Origin: Galeruca laticollis
Lineage: Eukaryota > Arthropoda > Insecta > Coleoptera > Chrysomelidae
Length of the DNA stretch: 64,000 nucleotides
NCBI GenBank assembly: GCA_963921935.1
Contig: OY998179.1
Coordinates: forward strand, 56,712,222-56,776,221
Reading direction: 5' to 3'
In this document: piece by piece, positions 11,671-22,312 of the stretch
Layout: each line of letters opens with the position of its first letter
Position numbering within the stretch: the stretch's first letter is position 1
Program-made: the position numbers and the translations under genes
The notes under the pieces: generated by a model
What the model saw: the letters and a program-made list of their open reading frames with translations, nothing else
Databases searched by the model: none
Told to the model about the DNA's origin: nothing

Positions 11671-11852
11671 GTAATAAATCAAGGGGTTTTAAAACTTGTT
11701 GTTATCAAACTAATAATATGCCAAATTGTCAGATTCTTTTAATAATTTGTATGCAACACATTGAATAAAATATGGCGAAATGGAATTTTTTTTCATAAAT
11801 GGGGCAACTTTGCCGACAAAATGTTTACCTTGTATTTGACAATAACTTTTGG
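11671..11852. other. Pogo sequence between two insertions
   Basis: A short stretch of pogo-derived AT-rich sequence with GGGGCAACTTTGCC, similar to the CAAAG motifs at the pogo ends. Confidence 0.4.
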
Positions 11853-12097
11853 CAGTTAAACTCGAATCATCGAGACGAGTGGTCGTTCCGAAGTTCCGAA
11901 AACGAGTTCAGCAATAGTGTGTATACTTAAAATCTAATCAAAGTAATTAGTGTAAAAACAGGTGAGAGAATCGATTCCAATATTAAAGTATCTGGGAATT
12001 TATTAAAATAATATGATAGAATATCGATATATTCTTCCCACATAATAGTACCGTTGCCATACCCAAATTAAAAATTTCTGAAAAAACCCACACAGTG

Positions 12098-13330
12098 ATG
12101 GCTTCCGACTACGGGGGCGCATCAAATTCTACAACAACTAGTCAACGTCAATATTCTCAAGTTGTTAACTCTGATATGTTTCCAAAAAAAGAACAAGCGA
12201 TCGTATTAAATGTTAATGACAATCTCACTCTCGGAGACTATGTGGAAGCCGTCGCAAGTATTGTTGGCTCCAAAAATATACTGTTTGCCTCTAGAATGTC
12301 AAATAATAGAATATGTATGTACTTGTCGACTGTCGAAGCTGCCCAAGATATAACTGGAAAGTATCAAACTTTAAATATAAAACAGCACCAAGTAGGAGTT
12401 CGACGACTCATTACTCCAGCAAAGCGAATCATCCTATCAAACGTCTGTCCATCAATACCACATGACATACTAGAAGCAGAAATCCTAAAAATAGGTTTTT
12501 CAAAAGTATCACCAATGGCATTCCTCCGGGCAAGTCTGTCAGGAAACGAATACGCACACATCCTAAGTTTTCGACGTCAAATCTATGTAGTACCAAACGA
12601 TGACATAAGTCTACCTCCCTCATTGGTCATTACATTTGAAGATACAACATATAGAGTGTTTCTATCATTCGACGGAATAACATGTTTCCTTTGCAAAACC
12701 CCAGGACATGTTGCCAAGCTTTGTCCAAATCAAGCACCAAACTCATCCAACTACCAAGAAAATATTACAATGCCAGTTGAACCAATATCAGTAGAAACCT
12801 CCGTAGAAGATCTTAGCCGAATTGACGAGACGAATGATACTCCTCCATCAAATACCTTTAAACGACCACGGCAATATCTAACAGCTAGTTCCAGCGACCT
12901 TACATCCGAAAAAGATCCTGTGGAAGTGGCAAGTAATACAACAGATCAAAAGACCAAAAGGAAAAAATCCAAACAATGCCCCTCCGCAACCAAACAAAAT
13001 CCAAATGCCGAAGATCTGGAACCTGTGAAAAAATTCTACAATGAATCACCTCAACAACTCCTTACATTTGAAGAACTCTCCGACTTTATGGATAACGCAT
13101 TTGGCACAACTGACCCCTTAAGTATAGCCCAACAATACACAGATAATATTCCTGAACTACTCGCCCTTCTCCACAACATTTACCCATTTATACAACACAG
13201 GGCGATGAAATCCCGATGCACAAGAATCCAATCCAAGATACGTAAGCAACTGAATTTAGTCTCGATATCAACAAACGAAGAAGATGAAGATAGTTACGAT
13301 TCATCCACTTCTCAACTAAGTCAACACTAA
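12098..13330 (+). CDS. LINE ORF1 protein (Gag-like, CCHC zinc knuckle)
   Basis: A 410-residue open frame starts at ATG 12098, just after a leader rich in stops. The N-terminal ~80 residues are polar. Residues ~80-190 resemble the RRM-like/PRE region of Jockey- and I-type ORF1 (VGVRRLITPAKRIILSNVCP). A CCHC knuckle CFLCKTPGHVAKLC lies at residues ~196-209. The C-terminal half is Ser/Thr- and Lys-rich and carries a basic TKRKKSKQCP patch, likely nuclear localisation. ORF1p of this group binds its own RNA in ribonucleoprotein particles. This is the only fully open retroelement ORF1 in the window. ORF2 follows at once. Confidence 0.75.
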   Translation: MASDYGGASNSTTTSQRQYSQVVNSDMFPKKEQAIVLNVNDNLTLGDYVEAVASIVGSKNILFASRMSNNRICMYLSTVEAAQDITGKYQTLNIKQHQVGVRRLITPAKRIILSNVCPSIPHDILEAEILKIGFSKVSPMAFLRASLSGNEYAHILSFRRQIYVVPNDDISLPPSLVITFEDTTYRVFLSFDGITCFLCKTPGHVAKLCPNQAPNSSNYQENITMPVEPISVETSVEDLSRIDETNDTPPSNTFKRPRQYLTASSSDLTSEKDPVEVASNTTDQKTKRKKSKQCPSATKQNPNAEDLEPVKKFYNESPQQLLTFEELSDFMDNAFGTTDPLSIAQQYTDNIPELLALLHNIYPFIQHRAMKSRCTRIQSKIRKQLNLVSISTNEEDEDSYDSSTSQLSQH

Positions 13331-14838
13331 TACTTTCTTACTCCAATGGAATATAAATGGGCTAATAGCCCATCTGGAAAAATTAAAACTCTTAATATCA
13401 AAAACCACAGAAGATGTGATCTGCATACAAGAAACTAACTTCAAAGATAACAAATACTACTCACTAAGAGGTTACGAATGCGTCCACAAAAATAGAGAGT
13501 CTGACAGAGCTAGTGGAGGAGTGGCTATTTATATAAAAAATAATTTTACATGGAAAAATATACAAATTACATCAGAACTAGAGGTAGTTGCAATTAACAT
13601 ACAATACTATGAGAAGAATTTGAACATTATTAATATTTATATTCCATCCAACAAAAAATTCACTTCACAAAGCTTACAAGAAATAACCAACCAAGTAAAT
13701 GGCACAAAAATAATAGTAGGGGATTTCAATTCACACAATACAGCGTGGGGATCCAAGACTACAGACAAAGGAGGGAGAGAAATAGAAAAATTTACAAACA
13801 CAAACAGTCTTATAATAATAAACTCTGGAGCGGGTACAAGATTAAATCCACTAACAGGAGAATTATCTCCTATTGACCTAACTATTTGTGACGCACAAAT
13901 TGCACCAAACCTGAGTTGGCAGCCAAACTCATACTTATATGGAAGCGACCACCTACCTATAAGCATAGAATTTCATTCCAGAAAAGACAAGAACGATCAT
14001 CTTAACTCAATGGAAAAATGGAATTTGAGACGAGCAAATTGGTTTAAGTTTACTGAGTACATAGAAAGAAATATTCCAGAATTTGATCAGATTGAAGATA
14101 ACATTGACGAAATAACGAATGTACTTATCGATACCATTATACAAGCTGCAGAAATAGATATTGGGTATGTAAAACCATTAAAAACAAAAATTCCAGTACC
14201 TTGGTGGACACCACAATGCGAAGAAGCTATTAAAGCGAGCAAAAGAGCGTTATATAAGTTAAAAAAGAACAAAAACCAAACTAACTTAGTTGAGTTTAAA
14301 AGACTCAGAGCAAGAGCAAGATACGTCACTAAGCAAGCTAAAAAGGACTCCTGGAAATCATTTGTCTCAACAATCACTCCAAATACTTCAAGCTCCGAGA
14401 TATGGTCAAAAATAAAGAAATTAAAAGGAATTTCATCAAAACATAAAATAACAAGTTTATCCCACAATACTGAAATTATCTCTAATAGCGCACTTATAAC
14501 ACAAACATTTGCAGAAGAATTCTCTAGAATATCAAGCGATGAAAACTACGAACCAGAATTTAGGGAATATAAACGCGATACAGAACAAAGAATAAAATTA
14601 AATCATGCTACAGGTCAAAACCACCCATTAAATGTACAAATCGACAGTGAAGAATTAGAAGAGGTGCTGAAACAATGCAGCGATAAATCCAGCCCGGGAC
14701 CTGACAAAATCCACTACACTTTTTTAAAAAACCTCCCAATAACTGGAAAAAGGTATTTGCTACAGACATACAATAAAATTTATTTAGAACACAAATTTCC
14801 AAAATCATGGTCAAACTATTTCCCAACAATATACCTGG
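13326..14838 (+). pseudogene. LINE ORF2: AP endonuclease and start of RT, truncated
   Basis: The reading frame opens at the ORF1 stop with LLQWNINGLIAHLEKLK, the usual ORF2 start. Endonuclease motifs follow: ICIQETNF (Glu), VGDFNSHNTAWGS (Asp/Asn), PIDLTIC and YGSDHLPI (the SDH motif). The linker then leads to the first RT motif, KSSPGPDKIHYTFLK and FPKSWS. At about 14838 the LINE sequence stops and the frame reads into pogo-derived DNA. There is no in-frame ATG near the start, so ORF2 would need reinitiation or another mechanism. RT catalytic motifs are absent, so no retrotransposition. Confidence 0.75.
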
Positions 14839-16175
14839 AAAAGATTGGTGTTATTGGTATTTGAAAAGACAAGAAGATCTTCTAACGCAAAGATAATGTC
14901 AAAATATCAAAGGAGTACGTGCTCAAACAACAGAAGAGACAATAGAATAATATTTTGATAGACAAGCTTCAAGTGTTAAAGATGTGCCACCACAACATAT
15001 TCTGAATTACGATAAAACCAATTTATGTGATTACCCGGGAAGAAAAAAATTCACTATTAAACGAGGTACAAAACATTCCGATCGTATTTAGAATTCGACC
15101 AAATCTGCAGCTTCTATGGTGTGTGCTGCTACAGCTGTAGGAGAACTTCTTCCGCCCAATATCGTTCAGAAGGCAGATCTATTTTATGATAAATGATGCC
15201 TAGGTGGACCCCCTGGAACTCGCTACAACAGAACGGAATTGCGCTGGTTTGACGGCCGACTTTTATGGAGTGGTTTCAGACTATGGCATTGCCATGGACT
15301 AAAAAATTACAACAATCCAAAGTTATTATCGGGGACAACCTTTCGTTACACCTGAATATTGAAATATTGCGCTCTTGCCAGACTTTTAATATCCGTTTCG
15401 TGTTTTTGCCTCCAAACACAACGCATATTACACAGCCTCTCGACGTGGGATTTTTCAGATCCTTAAAAGCACCTGGAGGGAAATACTAACGACCTATAAA
15501 ATACAGAACCGGAATGATTCAACGTTGAATAAAATATATTTTCCAGGTTTGCTGAGTAAACTGCTTAATGATATGCATTCCAAAGGCAGAAGTATTATAG
15601 AAAATGCATTCAAAGCGTCAGGTATATATCCACTTGATAAATTTCAAGTAACAAAAAGAATGCCAGAAAATCAAACATAAGAATTGAGAGGAGCAGGACT
15701 AATTGATGGAGCTATTTTAGACTTTCTAAAAGAAAAGAGTAGCCCTGAAATGCAACAAGCAAGGCAGAAAAAAAATGTTGTCTGTTCCTACAGGGCAGTC
15801 TATTTCCTATTTGGATATACTTCCAAGTGAATTGTACAAGCTTGAGAGTGGACCATACAATGTAGTCCCTAATGCTGGAGACAACCCTAATCTAGAAGCA
15901 ACACTAGGTGTTATGGATATAGATGAAGCAGACGAAAACTGATTTGCAATAATTGAAAAAAATAAACCAAAAGTTGGAGTCTTTCTAGTTGTAAACTTTA
16001 GTACTAAAAAGAAATTTATTGGTACGATTTTATCTTTTCTATGAAGTGAAAAATCTGAGAAAAAAGCGGAAATTTGTTTGTTTTTCCTAATATCGATGAC
16101 ATAGCAATTGCCTTCGAAGAGGATATCGAAACTATTCTCAAAGAACCAAAAAGTGACGGTTTAAGTGCCATTAAC
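14838..16175 (+). pseudogene. Pogo-like DDE transposase, N-terminus lost
   Basis: Degenerate but clear blocks of a pogo/Jerky-type DDE_1 transposase: a NYDKTNLCDYPG-like segment (first Asp region), IIGDNLSLHLN (second Asp), and FLPPNTTHITQPLDVGFFRS (third Asp). A C-terminal region resembling LLNDMHSKGRSIIENAFKAS follows. The DNA-binding N-terminus is missing because the deletion joins it to LINE ORF2. There are stops and frameshifts throughout. It belongs to the pogo at 9110-16783. Confidence 0.75.
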
Positions 16176-16785
16176 TTCTAAAGATGTGATTTCATAAACG
16201 TTTCTAGATTTATTTTTAAGGTTTTGTTGATTTTCAGACGTCTATTTCCGCGATGGGCTGTTAAGAGAAAAAAATCTGAATATTTTATAACGTTTATAAT
16301 ATTTTATTTGTTGTAGCTTAAGGTTTTTTGACTGATAATGTTATTTTAGTTTACCTGCCTAGTAGGTAATTATTGAAAAAGTTATCTGAATTTTTTATCT
16401 AATTTTTCAAATAAAGAAAACGTAAAAAATATTATATTCACTGAACTTTATCCATGTTTCATTTTTCTGACCACTAAGAAAACCGAATTGAAATGTCACT
16501 GTTTGTAGCAATATTTAAGTAGGCAAAGTAACCTCTTATCCAGTATATAGGCACCTTTATAACGATTTTATACGTAATGGCAAATTAGCCCAACATACCT
16601 TTGCCCAATACAAAATAATGAAAAAAAGAACTGTCGCTCAAAATATGTCACTTATTTATTGGGATATACTGTCAGAAACATTTTTACAAGCCTAAAAATA
16701 TATTATAAATAGCAAACCTTCGTTTTAAAAAAATTATACAGCAAAATATCCCAAAAGCGTTGCAAAATAATCCCACTCTACAGTA

Positions 16786-17030
16786 CCGAAACAGGCGGGA
16801 CCAACAAAGAAATTGAATTGTGTGCAGTAAATCCAGCTTCAGATCCGGAGAAAAACAAAGGTCAAAATCAAAATTTCGGAAGTAGACAACTTAAGACTCA
16901 CTGTGAGTGGATTTAACTGTAATCGCTGCGGAATGCAACATCAGAGGTTTAAGTATCGTACCTATGGACAAATATGTTTCAAATATATCAAATCAAATCA
17001 CTTTGCTACACATTGTAAAAATGAGAGTTA
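16786..17030 (+). pseudogene. Gypsy Y gag, zinc-knuckle part
   Basis: In frame 16911 onward the sequence reads FNCNRCGMQH, then ICFKYIKSNHFATHC. These are two nucleocapsid-type knuckles in the pattern usual at the end of insect Ty3/gypsy Gag. It is the direct continuation of the gag at 8652-9109 after removal of the pogo insertion. Frameshifted relative to the first segment. Confidence 0.65.
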
Positions 17031-17149
17031 ATATCATTGAAAATAACAATAATTGGGAATGTAATTATTCAGATGGGGCATTCAACAATTATGTTTTAAG
17101 TTTATTAGAGATGAATAACATAGAAAATGACTAGTTTGAAATTTTAAAA

Positions 17150-17410
17150 GTTGTAGATTTTGGCAAGTCTCTCAAATTCAAACTTGGTACAAGAGCTCAT
17201 GTAAATGTAATATCTGAATACATTTTCGAAGTTTTAAGGTTGAGAAATTTGCACCATATTAATATAAAAATTACAAATTACAGTGCAGGAAAATTAAATT
17301 TAAGCGGTGTAAGTAAACTTAAGGTTTTCTGGAAAGATAAAGAGTATTCATTACATTTTTACACACATAATCAAAACAAGCATAAAATCAAAGTAACTCA
17401 AGGATACAAA
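17150..17410 (+). pseudogene. Gypsy Y protease, catalytic motif lost
   Basis: The block FKLGTRAHVNVIS aligns with the retroviral-type aspartic protease motif LDTGA(E/Q)VNVI. The catalytic Asp is replaced by Gly and the following Gly by Arg, so this protease cannot work. Downstream KITNYSAGKLNLSG is consistent with the rest of the protease domain. Confidence 0.6.
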
Positions 17411-17734
17411 AATTGAATATGATCACTTGTAATGTAAAGCAGGTAGACAAATTTAAAATTATGGATGTTTATTGAATTATTTGAAGGTGTGAGAAAATTA
17501 AAAATGATCCATGTAGAATTTTAATTAAAAAATGAGTACGATCCCAAAATAGTATATTGTCGGAGAGTGCCATTTGCGCTAATAGAAAAATCAAGATTGG
17601 AGTTAGATAGAATAATGCATGAATTATTGAAAGTGGTACAGAGCCACTGGATTTAATAACCCAATTATACTTGAAAAAAACAGAATTTTCCTTGATCTCT
17701 GCATTTAAATGAATCCACAATTATAAAATATTAT

Positions 17735-18274
17735 GAACCATCAACTTTTGAAGAAATGACTAAGGATTTAGTAGGGTCAAATATTTTTTCAATTTTGGAT
17801 GCTCATAGGGGTTTTTGACAGATTCCATTTTCTGGAACAGCTTCAAAACTTAATACTTTTGCTACACCTTTTGGTAGATTTCGTCTTTTGCATTTACCTT
17901 TTGGGTTGGCCAACTCCTCCGAAATTTTTCATACTGTGAACTTTTTAAGGATATACAGGGTGTTAGAAAATATATAGATGACATATTGATTTTTGCAAAA
18001 AGTTTAGAAGAACATGAAAATATTTTGAAATTATTTTTTAATAGAGCACGTGAAAATGGTATCAAGTTTTATAAAAATAAATACAGAATTAGAATTTAGG
18101 AAGTAAATCACATTGGTAATATATTATCTGAAAGAGGTATTGAAGTGAATAATGATTAGGTAAAACCATTTAAACAGATTAGATAGATAATGTTGAAGAA
18201 CTATCAAGATTTTTACGGATGGTTACCTGTGTTCATACACAACCTTTCAGCAACGACTAACAATTAAGGAAACT
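17735..18274 (+). pseudogene. Gypsy Y reverse transcriptase, interrupted
   Basis: Blocks in order: FSILDAHRGF (motif with the first Asp), FATPFGRFRLLHLPFGLANS (palm), GVRKYIDDILIFAKSLEEHE (catalytic YIDD), then EVNHIGNILSERGIEV. Frames change twice and stops occur. The thumb region ELSRFLRMVT runs to the TA where Sailor-like copy B inserted. It continues after 20133. Confidence 0.75.
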
Positions 18275-18276
18275 TA

Positions 18277-20131
18277 TAGTCTGTTTCTTATTGACTGACA
18301 GCACGCGAAAGGGTCACAGATGCTAGTCAGGTAGTGAAGCATAAGCGTCATAGATCATCTGAGGAATTTATTTACTATTTAATTTTATACCCGATCTGAT
18401 ATATAAAGGTAATATAAATGTAAATTCGGTTAGTTAAAATAACTAACTGACCTTCATACATTTGTAGAGTATATACAGTTAAAACAATAAATTATTTTTG
18501 ATATAATCTTGTAACGCAACTATTCTGACTGAATATTTCATTAATTATCTTGAGAATTTGGAGTCGGTCAATTCTTGGGAGACATATAAAACAAACCATT
18601 TATCAATTCAATCTCCAGATAATTACTTTCTGATTTTCGAAATGTTGATCATAACATTTCCAAGAAACATTACAATAGGATCCTACTAGGGATTGTCCGA
18701 ATGACTACTTAGGAATTTTGCTGGTATATACGGTGAAACTTGGTCTAGCCCAAATTTGTATAATTTGTTTTGCTTAAGTTCTATAAGTGTTAACTGTGTT
18801 GTGAAAAATGTCTTCAAGTTTTACCCCAGTAAAGTGTAAGAGCGTGATTAGCTTACAAACGAAGACTGTAGTGTTAAATGTGCATGATGCTGTAGTACGT
18901 CAAATGCCGGCTGATACTGTTAGAAATATAGTTTCGACATTTTCCAATATGACAGGATTTAGTGAATCTACTATTTACAGGCTTCTAAGAGAGAGGAAAA
19001 ATGGTAATACATCTCCACCTAAAAAGTCAACTGGAAGAAAACCATTTGACCTTGATGCACATCTGCAAAATAGAATAAGACTAAAACTACATGAATTATA
19101 TTTTAAAAAAGAGATCCCAACCCTTGACAGAATTCTAAGAATGGTGAAGGAGGACGAGAATTTGCCTGACATAGGGCGAAAAATTTTGTGGAAAATATTA
19201 CACAAATTAAATTTTACTTGGGAGAAGCAAAGTCGCAAATCAGTGCTAATCGGCAACGAAGAAATAATATGTTGGAGACGCCAGTATTTACGAGATATCC
19301 GAAAATACAGACAGGAGGGAAGACAAATTTATTATCTAGATGAGACATGGCTCAATGAAGGACATTCAGTGAAAAAAATATGGCAGGACAAAAGTATTCA
19401 AACCAGTCGTCAAGCTTTCATAGAAGGTTTATCTACTGGACTGAAAACTCCCATCGGTAAAGGTCGCCGACTAATAATAACGCATATTGGATGCAATCAA
19501 GGGTTCGTTGAAGGTCGTTTACTAATTTCAGTCAACATCAACCAAAGACTATCATGAAGAAATGACTGCAGATGTATTTTACACAAATGGTCGAATTAAT
19601 TCCAAATAATGTTGTAATCGTTTTGGACAATGCCACTTATCTTGTATGGCCAGCGAAGAGGATGATACTATAGATTGAATTTTATATTTCCTATAAATGG
19701 TATGTTTACTTTACTTAATATACATTAATTCATTGTCAATAAATTTGAATTATGAGAATTAAACTATATTTTCTTTAATTAATTTAATTTGATAAAAATG
19801 AAAATGTAACTTGTTAATAGGCCTAAACGAATGAATTTTATTTCAACTGTAATGTTGACCGAATCTAATTAAATAAGCAAAATGAACTAATATCGTAATC
19901 TCCGCCACTGCCGCACTGTTTATCCTTTTGCTGGCATTGTTCAGTTTTATTACCATATTGTATTTTGAGCTGAAACAGGGATGTACAGATAACTTATACA
20001 GACACATACTTGTTTTGCATTAGCATTTTAGTATTTACTTGTAAAATTCTTAGGATCACTCTGTAAGAGATAATTTTCTATTTGAATATTTAATGAGGCC
20101 ACTGTGCTGTCAGACATTAAGAAATAGACTA
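18277..20131 (+). mobile_element. IS630-Tc1-mariner-type transposon, copy B (internally deleted)
   Basis: Terminal inverted repeats are identical in type to copy A (TAGTCTGTTTCTTATTGACT left end) and are flanked by TA at 18275-18276 and 20132-20133. It is 1.86 kb against 2.31 kb for copy A. About 460 bp is missing inside the transposase near 19641, with a 2-bp TC overlap at the join, as in abortive gap repair. The gypsy RT/RNase H reading continues on both sides. Confidence 0.85.
18808..19670 (+). pseudogene. DDE transposase of copy B, lacks the catalytic Glu region
   Basis: It starts at ATG 18808 (MSSSFTPVKCKSVISL) and is open for 249 residues through the helix-turn-helix (SESTIYRLLRERKNG) and the first catalytic motif YYLDETWLNEGHSVKKIW. 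A frameshift near 19528 breaks it, but the second motif (VLDNATY) is still present at about 19620. The ~460-bp deletion then removes the region to the catalytic Glu and leaves only the last residues of the C-terminus. It still encodes a near-intact DNA-binding half, so a repressor-like product is conceivable but unproven. Confidence 0.8.
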
Positions 20132-20270
20132 TAATGGAGAAAAATATATTATGGGATTGAAGTAAATTTCACACAGATAGATTTAATTATTTTAAAATAA
20201 CGTTCATGAAAAGACATGTTCTACAATATTATGATAACACTATCGGTTGACGACTCAAAATATGGACTTG
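20132..20270 (+). pseudogene. Gypsy Y RT thumb and RNase H start
   Basis: After copy B the frame reads a WD-SKFHTDRFNYFK-like segment and FMKRHVLQYYD, then SVDDSKYGL, the RNase H first motif of Ty3/gypsy pol. Homology stops at about 20270. Confidence 0.55.
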
Positions 20271-22130
20271 TCTATGCACGACATGAAATCTAATGAACAG
20301 CAAATGATTCTTTCAAAAAATGTCACAGCTCTTGTTACAACAAGTACAGACGTCCACCTCCATAATATTTTTGTAATACTATTCCATTTTTTTTCATGAA
20401 AGTGGTCCCTTCCGAATTGAATTGATCGTAAAGTTTTCATTGAAATGCACTGTATATTCATTTTGCCTCAAAACAAACATTGTTACGTTGAACATACTTT
20501 ATCTAAAAAAAATACAATTTCCATTTATCACGGCAGTATCCTGAAAAACAAACATTTGTTGGCTGTTAAATCGAACTAGTAATTCATAGGAGTCCGTATT
20601 GGTCTTGAATTAAAGGAGTTTATTCAAACTATAAGTTTTTCTGCAAACTTTTCTATTGAAACGATGTGACATATATAAAAGTATTTCTCTACTCCCCAAA
20701 TTCTCACAAACAGAAAAGTGATACATTTATTCCTCATTCTCAGTATAAAGCCAATTTATGACATCGTTGAATGGTTTTATTACCATCGCCCATTAAGTTC
20801 TACATAAACTTTTTCACAATTTTGTTGTGATAGAAATATTCGTATAAAGATATTTACGATTTATGAGTGGTTCAAATAGTTTATGATGAAAAATTAAATA
20901 TGATCGAAAAACAATTTACTACATTTTATTACAATTTTGTGACAGTGCCTCTGGGAAATAATAATTACAAATAGATATACCAGTAAGTACATTCTAGAAT
21001 ATGAATATACGTAAATGAGATACTCGATTAGTTGCAGATGGTAATATTTACATATTTTTTGCACTACTCACAAAGGCAGCTCGGAACTCTTGGGACTCTC
21101 AACCAAAATAAACTATATTCAAAGGTAGAAATTTACATAAATATTTAATATATGAAATGATACCGACTGCATTTCATCCAAGAAAAACTAGGTTACGTAT
21201 GCTCCAAACTCCACATTTCAATGTAAATGTTCTTTCATATAAGTTCATAGAAGAAAACCTATCATATAATACAGCGAATATTTTGAAAGTGAATAACTTG
21301 TAACCTTGGATAAAAATAAAGTATGAAATATTATGTTTCACATAGTAACTAGTAATAAGTTCTGAACAATTTACTGGTTAGAAAAATAACAAAAGTCTAA
21401 AAAAAGTATCTCTACTAAAATATATTTCATAATTTTTCTATTAATTGTCTTCTAAAATAGATGAATAATACCAATATTCTATAAAAAACTTACTTTTGTG
21501 GTAGTTATGATGATAATCGTTTTTCTTGAGTCATATCTATTCGAAAAAGTTGTAACTTAAGTTTATTAACTTTATCAAAATTAACAATATTAAAAAATTG
21601 TATGTTTTATTTTCAATTCAAAGTTACAAAAGCGAATGTCAGCTCTTCACATAACCCGTGGCGCTATGTAACTTTCATTTTATAGACAAAAACAAGAAAT
21701 AGAATCGTATATAGCTGCAAAATATGAAATCTTAAGAAAAGTGGTGAGGTCAAACAAAGAAAGAAATATTATTTGAAAAATCCTTTATTCAGACTTGGAT
21801 ATTGCAATTTATTTGCAACAAGGGAGTTAATACCCTATTGGCTTTAATTAAAATATTTAAGTAAGAAATTAAACTTAATCAAGTCTTCATTAGTAAATTA
21901 ATAAAATCTTTGATTTGTTCCATGAAATAAATACATTAGTGACTTCGACTCTATAGTTTACAGTTTCCTAAGAAATTACATTTTTATGAGCATTATCTCC
22001 TAAATTTATTTACAACGAGATTTTATTTAGTTTTAGCCACTATTATTTGAAACAAAAATTGAACTTTCCTTTAAATTTGTAACGCGAAAAATTGCCCGCT
22101 CGTTGAGAATATAAGTTTGGTATACCTGCT
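20271..22130. other. Anonymous AT-rich DNA
   Basis: No coding domain, RNA gene or clear repeat, apart from the 19-bp word at 20271-20289 shared with 7693-7711. Confidence 0.45.
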
Positions 22131-22139
22131 AGATACGGG

Positions 22140-22312
22140 ATCCGCTGTAATCTTTGGACGAGGAGGCTAGTCCGATGAGGATTGCTTTGGCGAGTGGAGG
22201 TACATCGTAAAACCTACCTGCCGGCGGCCATCACCACCAAAGTAGCCATTAATTATCAAGCGTCCACCTTTGGAACGGAGGTTGAAAATTCCCCACTCGC
22301 CAAACAGTTCAA
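22140..22312. other. GC-rich hairpin island, unidentified
   Basis: About 170 bases are clearly richer in G+C than their surroundings. TTTGGCGAGTGG (22186-22197) is perfectly complementary to CCACTCGCCAAA (22293-22304). Inside this stem a second short pair (CCAAAG near 22236, CTTTGG near 22268) would give a branched structure. No family of tRNA, snRNA or rRNA fits. A minus-strand reading frame exists but I recognise no domain in it. Possibly a structured RNA, a CpG-rich exon or a repeat fragment. Confidence 0.4.

Larger units (their letters stand above)
11853..14838 (+). mobile_element. Jockey/I-like LINE, 3'-truncated at a chimeric junction
   Basis: A ~240-bp 5' leader includes CATCGAGACGAGTGG, like the downstream promoter elements of insect LINEs. 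It is followed by an intact ORF1 and an ORF2 that is open through the endonuclease into the first RT motif. ORF2 then changes without a break into pogo transposase sequence at about 14838. LINE copies normally lose the 5' end, so loss of the 3' end implies a deletion that joined LINE ORF2 to the pogo transposase. Confidence 0.7.
9110..16783 (+). mobile_element. Pogo-like transposon with two further nested elements
   Basis: Left end CCGTAGAGTGGG and right end CCCACTCTACAG form terminal inverted repeats directly flanked by TA (9108-9109 and 16784-16785), the target duplication of Tc1/mariner-pogo elements. Both ends carry CAAAG/CTTTGC-rich subterminal motifs. The transposase remnant (14838-16175) is pogo-type. 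The left part is interrupted by Sailor-like copy A (9356-11668) and by a truncated LINE (about 11853-14838), which together account for most of the 7.7 kb. Flanking gag reads continuously across the TA. Confidence 0.75.
8571..20270 (+). mobile_element. Gypsy Y internal region (Ty3/gypsy), split by nested insertions
   Basis: Plus-strand order is gag (8652-9109), pogo insertion, gag zinc knuckle (16786-17030), protease (17150-17410), RT (17735-18274), Sailor-like insertion, then the end of RT and start of RNase H (20132-20270). After 20270 the homology stops and no integrase is visible nearby, so the element is 3'-incomplete here or continues elsewhere. All domains carry stops or frameshifts. 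Confidence 0.75.

Noticed and set aside
13416..14864. 482-residue open frame as one protein
   Set aside because: It is a chimera of LINE ORF2 and pogo-derived DNA joined near 14838; the last residues are not LINE.
22180..22215. Weak resemblance to the start of U6 snRNA (TTGCTT-GGC ... TACAT ... AAAA)
   Set aside because: The match is short and gapped, and the rest of U6 is absent.
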